This document shows, one piece after another, positions 1-5,676 of a stretch of DNA of 8,305 nt; the first letter of the stretch is position 1, and every line of letters starts with the position of its first letter. The stretch spans positions 1-8,305 of the forward strand of contig JALWQP010000004.1 of NCBI GenBank assembly GCA_027083045.1, written 5' to 3'. A program made the translations under genes and the position numbers. Source of the DNA: Desulfurococcales archaeon. Lineage in GTDB: Archaea; Thermoproteota; Thermoprotei_A; Sulfolobales; Desulfurococcaceae. The notes under the pieces are model-generated. The model worked only from the letters and a program-made list of their open reading frames with translations. It was not told the DNA's origin and did no database searches.

Positions 1-554
1 ATACAGTCGAGAAGGCCGTGATGGTCGATATAGACGAGAAAGTCGTTGAGTTCGCGAAACAATATCTTGGCTTCATGCATCAGGGGAGCTTCGATGATCC
101 AAGAGCAGAGGTAGTGATCATGGATGGACTGAAATATGTGAAGGAGCTATCAGATAAGAGCTTCGACGTTGTAATACTGGACCTGACAGACCCTTACGCC
201 GGGCCCGCCGCAAGGCCCCTCTATAGTGAGAAATTCTACCGCGACGTATACAGGATACTAGGCGATGAAGGAGTAATGGTCACTCAGGCCGGGAACAGCT
301 TCTTCTACCGCGAAGCATATGATTATGTCTACAATAATGTCAAAAAGGTCTTCCCCATAGTTGCAGAGTACTGGAACTACGTGCCGAGCTTCGCCTACAC
401 CTGTAACTTCGTGCTAGCAAGCAAAAAACACGACCCGTATAGCCTTGAGCCCGGACAGATAGACGAGATACTTAGGAGACGCGGCGTAAAGAACAAGTTC
501 CTCAACGGCAGAGTTGCCAAAGGACTATTGCTAGCCGGAATCGTCAGGGGCTAG
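1..554 (+). CDS. speE: Spermidine synthase-like polyamine aminopropyltransferase, C-terminal part (5' end outside the window)
   Basis: Transfers an aminopropyl group from decarboxylated S-adenosylmethionine to a diamine or triamine in cytosolic polyamine synthesis. The frame is open from base 3, so the GTG at 18 is an internal codon; about the first 90-100 residues are missing. Visible family features are the strand and acidic residue that bind the nucleotide cofactor (MVDID, from 21), the QYL...G(S)xDDPR stretch with a DG pair further on (to about 134), and the DLTDP motif at 180-194, which carries the catalytic aspartate in this family. The late region that usually reads PSxGxxWxF is here PSFAYTCNF (about 382-408), so the usual tryptophan is absent and substrate choice could differ from true spermidine synthase. 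The gene ends in TAG at 552-554 and is followed by a 122-nt spacer. Family assignment is firm; exact substrate is not known. Confidence 0.93.
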   Translation, partial: TVEKAVMVDIDEKVVEFAKQYLGFMHQGSFDDPRAEVVIMDGLKYVKELSDKSFDVVILDLTDPYAGPAARPLYSEKFYRDVYRILGDEGVMVTQAGNSFFYREAYDYVYNNVKKVFPIVAEYWNYVPSFAYTCNFVLASKKHDPYSLEPGQIDEILRRRGVKNKFLNGRVAKGLLLAGIVRG

Positions 555-587
555 TTCCAACAAGGAATTAATCCTTCATAAACAACC

Positions 588-595
588 TATTTATC
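588..595 (+). promoter_or_regulatory. Possible TATA box for the glycosyltransferase gene
   Basis: TATTTATC stands in the A/T-rich start of the spacer after the aminopropyltransferase gene. With usual archaeal spacing the transcript would begin near 615-620, giving a leader of about 60 nt that contains the GGAGG ribosome site at 664-668. The leader itself is G-rich (599-640) and unlike the flanking coding sequence. The match to the archaeal TATA consensus is only moderate. Confidence 0.35.
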
Positions 596-663
596 GAGGT
601 GGGGAAGGCCAGGACAGCTGAGCCTAGGGAGAGGCGATGAGGAGTACCCCTGTTACCCGACGC

Positions 664-668
664 GGAGG
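664..668 (+). promoter_or_regulatory. Shine-Dalgarno site GGAGG fixing the start at 677
   Basis: GGAGG lies 8 nt before the ATG at 677, normal spacing for archaeal translation of leadered messages. It supports that ATG as the start of the glycosyltransferase. Confidence 0.7.
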
Positions 669-676
669 ACACGGCT

Positions 677-1642
677 ATGCGTAGGGTTCTCCTTATCGCA
701 AGCGGCGGGGGCCACACGGGGCACGCATATACGGTCTACCAGTTCATAGCCGGGAGGATAAAGGCTGACTTCGTGGTCCCGGAGAATGACTCCTTCACCG
801 TTAAGAAGCTGAAGGGGCTGGGGATACTCTATCCTGTCTTGAAGCCCCTGGAGCCGAAAACACCTCTCCCTAGATCAATACCAGGGTTCATTAAAGCATT
901 CATCGAGTCTCGTAGAATACCCTTCAACGAGTACAGTGTGGTGGTTTGTTTCGGCAGTAATCACTGCATAGCACCCTTCATCACCGCGAGACTACACGGT
1001 GTGCTCGGCGCTGTAGTTGAGGATGTAATGAGGATCGTGACGCCTAGCCGGGCCGTCAAGCTACTCTCAAAAATATCAAACTATATCTTCCTCTCATGGC
1101 CTGAGCAGAAAAAGATATATCCTCAGGGAATCTATGTTGGGCCCCTCTACGAGAACAGAGTGTATGAGCCGAAGAACAAAGGCTACATACTGGTTGTCAC
1201 CGGTACATATGGTTATCCCGAGCTGGTAAACACCATGCTGAATACAGGGCTTGACAACCTCGTTATACAGACCGGACGGGATGATCCGGAAAAATATAGG
1301 GCTAAACGGCCCGATCTAACAATATTTGATTTCGACCCAGACATCGCGCGCTGGATAGCTGGAGCAGACCTAGTAATATGTCACCAGGGCAGGACGGCCG
1401 TCGATGCAGCCCTTACTTATGGAAAGCCTGTGATCATTGTTAACAATCCGAGATGGATCAGAGCACAGACCGTGCTAGACACGTATCTCTTAGCGAGAAA
1501 GATAGGGGCACGGTTCTATTTATGGCCAGATAGGGAAAAGCTGCTTAGAGATATCAAGAATGTTGATCAATGGTTTAATCCCCGCAACTATCCGAACGGC
1601 GCTGAGTACATAGCGGAGATACTATCATCTATTAGTTTTTGA
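677..1642 (+). CDS. Single-chain Alg14-Alg13-like (GT28-type) N-acetylglucosaminyltransferase, Agl24-like
   Basis: Predicted to add GlcNAc to a lipid-phosphate-linked sugar at the cytosolic face of the membrane, an early step in N-glycan assembly. Residues 1-165 resemble Alg14: N-terminal ASGGGHTGH loop (H13), VED at 114-116 followed by a KLL...YIFLSWPEQKKIYP stretch (128-149), which matches the Alg14 membrane-association and QWPEL region. Residues 168-321 resemble Alg13: a new Rossmann strand at 170-176, then ADLVICHQG (230-238) with H236, and a GKPVIIV turn (249-255), the UDP-sugar binding part of GT-B enzymes. In eukaryotes these halves are separate proteins; the crenarchaeal Agl24 of Sulfolobus has the fused form, with an essential histidine in the N-terminal glycine-rich loop. 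The ATG has a good ribosome site. A flippase gene follows within 60 nt, probably cotranscribed. Donor sugar is inferred from family. Confidence 0.82.
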   Translation: MRRVLLIASGGGHTGHAYTVYQFIAGRIKADFVVPENDSFTVKKLKGLGILYPVLKPLEPKTPLPRSIPGFIKAFIESRRIPFNEYSVVVCFGSNHCIAPFITARLHGVLGAVVEDVMRIVTPSRAVKLLSKISNYIFLSWPEQKKIYPQGIYVGPLYENRVYEPKNKGYILVVTGTYGYPELVNTMLNTGLDNLVIQTGRDDPEKYRAKRPDLTIFDFDPDIARWIAGADLVICHQGRTAVDAALTYGKPVIIVNNPRWIRAQTVLDTYLLARKIGARFYLWPDREKLLRDIKNVDQWFNPRNYPNGAEYIAEILSSISF

Positions 1643-1700
1643 ACAAAACTTGGATATACAGAATTACTGGTGTTCACTAGAAGGAGTCTGGTCGCCTAGA

Positions 1701-3245
1701 ATGCCCAGCGAGGATATAGTAACCTATACGGAGGAAGAGCTTAGAGGGATCAGGGTAAGGTATTCAACAATAGTTAATTTTCTGAGCCGCCTCTACAAAT
1801 TAGTTATATCGATCGGGTTCACGCTCTTCATAACGAGGAAACTCAGCGTTCAAGAATATGGTTTATTCACAACAATCATGGCTTTGACATCGATATTTAC
1901 AGCCCCGTCGATATTTACGAACATGTGGATAACACGTTTCTATGCCCGGAAAAGATACGGGGTAGTATCGGCTGCCTTAGCCCTTGCTCTTCTATATGTC
2001 CCGCTGGGCTTCACCCTATCTTTTCTGGCCAGCTACTTATTCATCGGTATTAGTGGCTCGAACACACTATTCTTCGCTATAGCTGGAACCATTGTTGGGG
2101 TGAGTATTATCTGGTCAACACTAATGTCTCTACTAATCTCCACGAAGCCGTTCTTAGACGGTAAAATAAGGATTTTCCAAGAAACAGCCAGATTTACTAC
2201 AGCCTATGTTCTCGTCGTAATCCTTACATACAGAGTCCTTGGTGCCTTATTTGCCGTCTTATGCTCAATAATTATTGCATTGCTTCTTAGCGGGTACTAC
2301 ATCAGGAAATATAAGCTCGAGATACCGAGACCTAAACTGATAGGGAAATACCTCCGTATGATACTTCTTAATAGTTATATCCCCTTCGTAAATATGATTA
2401 GTAACATAATGTTGGTTTTCGAAAGACCCCTAGTGACACTGATAACGAGGACAACAACAATAGCCGCATATTTCGGCGTATCTTACATTCCGCGAAGCGT
2501 GATCATGCAAACAAGCGGGAAGTTGACCCTTGGCCTTAGCGCAAAGCTTCTCCGTACCCCCTCTCGTAGAGATACCGAGGACGTTATAAGGATAACAAGT
2601 ATCATATCTATTGGTATGACGATCCTGATGCTTGTGTTTGGGACCAGTATACTCAGCCTGTTCAGGGTGGAGTATGCATCCGCCTACATCTTATTTGTCC
2701 TCTATTCTCTAGAGGCGATACTGATAACGTACGCGAACATATTCAGAACAGTTGCTGTTTCATCGGAGACTAAGGATCTGCATAGTTTTGGTATAGAGCT
2801 TAGATCTACACCGCTCTTCAAGCTCAGCATGGCGTACCTTGTCAGATGCGCTGTTGCCCTGCTGACGGGGTCTTTCGCCTCCTACGCCCTCATACTGGCA
2901 GGGATCAATGATCCTGTTCTAATAGCTCTGCCCTACCCGCTTATGTGGATGCTCTCAGCTATACCATACCTGGTGTACGCGTATAGGAGTGCTAAGCGGA
3001 AGCTCGAATTCATGATCCCATGGCGTGAGATCCTGTCCGCGGTTCTAGCGGGGGTGATTGCATCGATCCCTATCGGTCTCCTGGGCGGCACGCATATCAT
3101 AATCAGCAGCTTCTGGTCTGAGGCATTCGTTCTTCTCAGATACGTAGTATTATGGCTAATAATATATGGGCTCCTTCTCCTCGCGGGATCTAGGTGGACA
3201 AGAGAATTTGTTAGAGAAGGGCTAAGATACCTGCTTAGGCGATGA
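1701..3245 (+). CDS. Wzx/MATE-type polysaccharide or lipid-linked glycan flippase
   Basis: Integral membrane protein of about 514 residues with 12-14 hydrophobic segments, the size and layout of oligosaccharide flippases in the MOP exporter superfamily. The first segment follows a short charged N-terminus and contains the family-like phrase ITRKLSVQEYGLF (start of Wzx proteins: one helix, then a loop ending in EYG). A central cytosolic loop has basic stretches (for example SRRDTEDVIR), and the tail ends in a basic helix (YLLRR). The likely role is to move a dolichol-phosphate-linked glycan across the membrane; pairing with the upstream Alg14-Alg13-like enzyme supports an N-glycosylation role. 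Start choice is uncertain: the frame is open to a TTG at 1650, 7 nt after the previous stop and without a ribosome site, while ATG 1701 gives a charged cytosolic N-terminus. The 3' end overlaps the opposite-strand HD gene by 24 bp. Confidence 0.82.
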   Translation: MPSEDIVTYTEEELRGIRVRYSTIVNFLSRLYKLVISIGFTLFITRKLSVQEYGLFTTIMALTSIFTAPSIFTNMWITRFYARKRYGVVSAALALALLYVPLGFTLSFLASYLFIGISGSNTLFFAIAGTIVGVSIIWSTLMSLLISTKPFLDGKIRIFQETARFTTAYVLVVILTYRVLGALFAVLCSIIIALLLSGYYIRKYKLEIPRPKLIGKYLRMILLNSYIPFVNMISNIMLVFERPLVTLITRTTTIAAYFGVSYIPRSVIMQTSGKLTLGLSAKLLRTPSRRDTEDVIRITSIISIGMTILMLVFGTSILSLFRVEYASAYILFVLYSLEAILITYANIFRTVAVSSETKDLHSFGIELRSTPLFKLSMAYLVRCAVALLTGSFASYALILAGINDPVLIALPYPLMWMLSAIPYLVYAYRSAKRKLEFMIPWREILSAVLAGVIASIPIGLLGGTHIIISSFWSEAFVLLRYVVLWLIIYGLLLLAGSRWTREFVREGLRYLLRR

Positions 3246-4037
3246 TTGCTTGTACGGAGTATATGTTTTCAGGGTTTCTCCATCGACTATCGCGTATATC
3301 TCTACAAGATCCTTTAGCGGCGTCGTCTTAAGCTTCGGCATGAGTACCTCGTCTACCTGGAATATCCCCGCTCTCTCCGTCATATGTACCAGTATCTTTA
3401 TCGGTACTTCGTCGCCCTTCTGTATTTCAACCTTCCTTATGCTGAGAGCCGATATATGGTGTATTGATAGGCCTCCGAGCCTGTATGGTACTCTTGCCCT
3501 TCCCTCAGCCATATCTAGGCCGTCCCCGACCGCTACGCATCCGGCCTCTATTGTTAGGCACTCGGCATCGTAGGCTGTGCAGTGTATACTATGCATTATT
3601 TCTTGCCTTAGCCTGATCCTTGTCTCATAATCGCTTATGATCTTTGCGAGTGCTCGGTCGATTATTGGTTTAGCGAGGATACTCCCTAGCTTCTCGTGTA
3701 GATCCCTGTGTATGGCATTCCCTATATCATGGAGGAGAGCACCATATAGCGGTACTATCCATGCCAGCTCCGGATCACTAACCACCTTGTCTCTCACGAG
3801 GCTTGACTCAACACCTGCTTCTCTCAATAGCTTGTAGAGATAGACAGCTGCTCCAGCCGCGATTATAGCGTGTACTGGGCCATGATCATTGTATTTCAGC
3901 CTCTTGACAGCCATCACGTTGCTCATCTCCCAGAGCGTCCTTACCTCGGGATCCCTCACTAGGACACGGTATGCTGTGCGGAGGAAGGTGTTGGTGTTCA
4001 CTACTTCTTCTAGGAGTCTCGGCGAGACTGTCGGCAC
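3222..4037 (-). CDS. HD-domain metal-dependent phosphohydrolase with extra C-terminal alpha/beta domain
   Basis: Cytosolic hydrolase of the HD superfamily, which cleaves phosphomonoesters or phosphodiesters, often nucleotides; the substrate cannot be read from the sequence. Numbering from the GTG at 4046: HGPVH at 55-59 gives the first metal histidine, LLHDIGN at 104-110 holds the H106-D107 doublet, H113 and H117 follow, a helix with H152 and H155 comes next, and GDGLD (174-178) supplies the last aspartate. The extra histidines would allow a two-metal centre, as in HD-GYP-type enzymes. Residues about 200-262 form alternating strands and helices (VPIKILVHM, VEIYAIVDGE) that look like an ACT/ferredoxin-like add-on, an inference. 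I start at GTG 4037 because GAGGTGAT at 4042-4049 is a strong ribosome site 4 nt upstream and overlaps the alternative GTG at 4046. It converges on the flippase gene. Confidence 0.85.
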   Translation of the reverse strand: MPTVSPRLLEEVVNTNTFLRTAYRVLVRDPEVRTLWEMSNVMAVKRLKYNDHGPVHAIIAAGAAVYLYKLLREAGVESSLVRDKVVSDPELAWIVPLYGALLHDIGNAIHRDLHEKLGSILAKPIIDRALAKIISDYETRIRLRQEIMHSIHCTAYDAECLTIEAGCVAVGDGLDMAEGRARVPYRLGGLSIHHISALSIRKVEIQKGDEVPIKILVHMTERAGIFQVDEVLMPKLKTTPLKDLVEIYAIVDGETLKTYTPYKQSSPKQVS

Positions 4038-4041
4038 TTCT

Positions 4042-4049
4042 ATCACCTC
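4042..4049 (-). promoter_or_regulatory. Strong Shine-Dalgarno GAGGTGAT of the HD gene
   Basis: Read on the minus strand, GAGGTGAT is an almost full complement of the archaeal 16S rRNA 3' end. It ends 4 nt before GTG 4037. The in-frame GTG at 4046 lies inside this site, so the start is probably three codons later than the longest frame suggests. Confidence 0.7.
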
Positions 4050-4089
4050 TTAGAAACCACTTTTTTGGAAAGTAATGGTTGTTATACGG

Positions 4090-4100
4090 GGATATAATGA
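4090..4100 (-). promoter_or_regulatory. Probable TATA box for the HD gene
   Basis: On the minus strand the sequence reads TCATTATATC. A transcript start about 25 nt downstream, near 4068-4070, would give a leader of about 30 nt containing the strong ribosome site. A second A/T-rich element (GATATATC, about 4119-4126) is an alternative. Confidence 0.45.
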
Positions 4101-4130
4101 TTGTGGTTTGAAGAAAACGATATATCCCAC

Positions 4131-4140
4131 CTATTAAAAA
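4131..4140 (+). promoter_or_regulatory. Probable TATA box for the PA14 gene
   Basis: CTATTAAAAA is a good archaeal TATA-like element. The predicted transcript start near 4162 would leave about 15 nt before TTG 4177, or about 39 nt before GTG 4201. It is arranged back to back with the HD promoter in a 139-nt divergent spacer (4038-4176). Confidence 0.5.
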
Positions 4141-4176
4141 CCTAGGGCCCCGTAATATCTATGTTGGCAATACTGT

Positions 4177-4926
4177 TTGGGGGTTGTAAGCTCATTGTCC
4201 GTGCCTAGAGCAGTTATTATTAAGGTTAAGGAGGGACTCGTGCCGGGTGTCAAGACGCTATACTATAGATGGAGCGGTGAGACGCCCCCTGATGATCTCG
4301 AGAAGCTCGAGCCCCTGAGAGAAGATATTCTCCCATGGATAAACTATACCTGGTGGGATAAACCCGCAGAGGGTGTTCCCGCCGAGTACTTCGCGATCGC
4401 CTGGAAAGGATTCATACGTGTACCCCATACAGGGCTCTACAGATTCTATGTTACAACGGATGATGGGAGCAGGGTCTGGATAGACGAAAAGCTGATAATA
4501 GATGCCTGGAAGGATCAGAGCCCGACAACATATATTAGTGAACCAATAATGCTTGAGGCAGGCTTTCATAGGCTGAAATACTATTTCTATAACAGGTATA
4601 AGTTCGCCGAAGCAATACTGGGCTGGATACCGCCTAAGGGCCAGGCCGGGGTTATCCCCAAGGAGATATACTATTATCCTATAAGCGACACGATCCTCTT
4701 CACCGACGCCCCTAATGGTTATATCGTCGAGGTCCTGCCGGCTGAACTGCCTCATAAGAGATGCGTCTCTGTGCATGGCATATGTAGTGTGAAGACCAGC
4801 TTCGAAGAGATGCCGTTAAAAGCAGTTATACGTGTGCTCAGTCCCAGCGGAGAAATCATACATGAGACTGGCCAGCCCATGCTCCTTTGGGGCGGGGATG
4901 AGATCAAGATAAGTATTATTGGTTAG
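4177..4926 (+). CDS. PA14-domain protein with a small C-terminal beta domain, no signal peptide
   Basis: A PA14 fold spans about residues 20-168. Signature elements are the hydrophobic strand AIAWKGFIRVP (73-83), the HTGLYRFYVTTDDGSRVWID stretch (84-103, with the D95-D96 pair and WID), a W-KDQ segment (111-114), LEAGFHRLKYYF (126-137) and LGWIPP before IPKEIYYY. PA14 domains usually bind carbohydrate and sit in secreted or surface proteins. Here no N-terminal signal peptide or membrane segment is seen, so the protein appears cytosolic or exported by an unknown route. Residues 172-249 form a separate strand-rich module with two cysteines (C196, C203) and the phrase RVLSPSGEI, possibly an Ig-like beta-sandwich. 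The start is unclear: TTG 4177, TTG 4195 (10 nt after GGGGGT) or GTG 4201 are all in frame. The stop overlaps the opposite-strand stop by 4 bp. Function unknown. Confidence 0.8.
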   Translation: MGVVSSLSVPRAVIIKVKEGLVPGVKTLYYRWSGETPPDDLEKLEPLREDILPWINYTWWDKPAEGVPAEYFAIAWKGFIRVPHTGLYRFYVTTDDGSRVWIDEKLIIDAWKDQSPTTYISEPIMLEAGFHRLKYYFYNRYKFAEAILGWIPPKGQAGVIPKEIYYYPISDTILFTDAPNGYIVEVLPAELPHKRCVSVHGICSVKTSFEEMPLKAVIRVLSPSGEIIHETGQPMLLWGGDEIKISIIG

Positions 4927-5480
4927 CTCGGCTGCCTCGAAGACAGCAGGTCATCCATGAGTAGGCGGTAGGTTTTGGCCAGCACCGCTAAATGGTTTTC
5001 ATGCTTAGAGGCAATATAATCTAGTACTGCTTCCCAGTAAACTGTTCGTCTACTATCTAGGAGTCTTAGAGATGCTTTTATGCTCGGCAGGATTTCCGAG
5101 ACATAGGTGTCGACGCCTATGCTTCCCTCGAGCCCCAGCATTTGCTGGAGCATCCATAGGGCTTCCTCACTAGTTATCTTTTCCGGATCGATTATCCTGT
5201 CTAGCAGGATCAGTGTAGTTGTGGCGAGTCCCTTGTTTTCCAGCATGTCTCGGCAGGATGAACCATCGTACCGGATATGGAGTATGTCGTCAAGAAGGAT
5301 TTTGAGGAGCTCTGAACTGTTTTTCGTCTCCTCGGATACCACATGTAGTGTCCTGCTGTAGGGTAATGCTATATCGTCTGATAGCCGGCCATAGATCCTA
5401 CTACTCGAGTCCATGAGCCAGATGATACAGTTCATTACTCTGTAGAGATCAATTATCTTAGTTTCCGCCTTATTTTCCAT
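4923..5480 (-). CDS. Uncharacterised all-helical protein, divergent from the CARF-like/PIN gene
   Basis: I do not recognise this protein. From ATG 5480 it has about 185 residues, nearly all predicted helix and rich in leucine, with no membrane span, signal peptide or catalytic motif. Notable pieces are KIIDLYRVMNCIIWLMD near the start, LLKILLDDILHI, ITSEEALWMLQQMLGLEG and a basic/acidic C-terminal helix (LAKTYRLLMDDLL). The frame is open up to 5597, but a strong TATA box (5545-5554, minus strand) lies inside that longer frame, so translation from the first codons is unlikely. Remaining starts are TTG 5504 (behind a weak AGGGTG) and ATG 5480. It is transcribed away from the CARF-like/PIN gene across a shared spacer and ends against the PA14 gene with a 4-bp overlap. 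A small partner, adaptor or antidote for the PIN protein is possible but speculative. Confidence 0.68.
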   Translation of the reverse strand: MENKAETKIIDLYRVMNCIIWLMDSSSRIYGRLSDDIALPYSRTLHVVSEETKNSSELLKILLDDILHIRYDGSSCRDMLENKGLATTTLILLDRIIDPEKITSEEALWMLQQMLGLEGSIGVDTYVSEILPSIKASLRLLDSRRTVYWEAVLDYIASKHENHLAVLAKTYRLLMDDLLSSRQPS

Positions 5481-5543
5481 TATTTGTGTGTTGATTGTTT
5501 CCAATATTTTGAAGCACCCTTGATACCATGGTTTTTGTCCAAC

Positions 5544-5555
5544 GATTTTTATAGC
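5544..5555 (-). promoter_or_regulatory. Strong TATA box for the helical gene
   Basis: On the minus strand the sequence reads GCTATAAAAATC, a near-consensus archaeal TATA box. The predicted transcript start is near 5524, inside an 8-bp palindrome ACCATGGT (5525-5532) that could be an operator. It decides the start of the helical gene against the upstream codons at 5525-5597. Confidence 0.6.
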
Positions 5556-5600
5556 TAATGTATGAAAACTATGGAGAGAAACATGTAATGGTAGCATCCA

Positions 5601-5629
5601 TTTTATAATGTTCCATACTAATTATAATG
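5601..5629 (+). promoter_or_regulatory. Probable promoter of the CARF-like/PIN gene (two TATA-like elements)
   Basis: TTTTATAATG (5601-5610) and TAATTATAATG (5619-5629) both fit archaeal TATA boxes. They predict transcript starts near 5631 or 5651. An in-frame TGA at 5650-5652 blocks any earlier start. The leader that follows (5655-5682) is made almost only of T and G. Confidence 0.45.
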
Positions 5630-5676
5630 ACTCGAATGAAGAAATATGATGAAGTATTTGGTTTTGGTGTTTTGTT

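Noticed and set aside
562..576. AAGGA/TCCTT hairpin after the aminopropyltransferase stop as a terminator
   Set aside because: Only 5 bp with an A/T loop and no following T-run; archaeal termination usually needs a T-rich stretch, which is absent.
599..660. Possible C/D box sRNA in the glycosyltransferase leader (GTGGGGA, CTGA at 618-621, GCGATGA at 634-640, CCGA at 657-660)
   Set aside because: Two of the four boxes (C and D) are clearly degenerate, the two guide lengths differ (12 and 16 nt), no closing stem forms, and the putative C box lies upstream of the predicted transcript start.
3250..3837. Plus-strand frames opposite the HD gene
   Set aside because: Serine/threonine/isoleucine-rich translations typical of antisense of a helical coding region; the HD motifs on the minus strand are clear.
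4258..4776. 172-codon open frame on the minus strand opposite the PA14 gene
   Set aside because: Product has no domain-like pattern and is rich in scattered Cys and Ile; the opposite frame carries a clear PA14 fold, so this is an antisense shadow.
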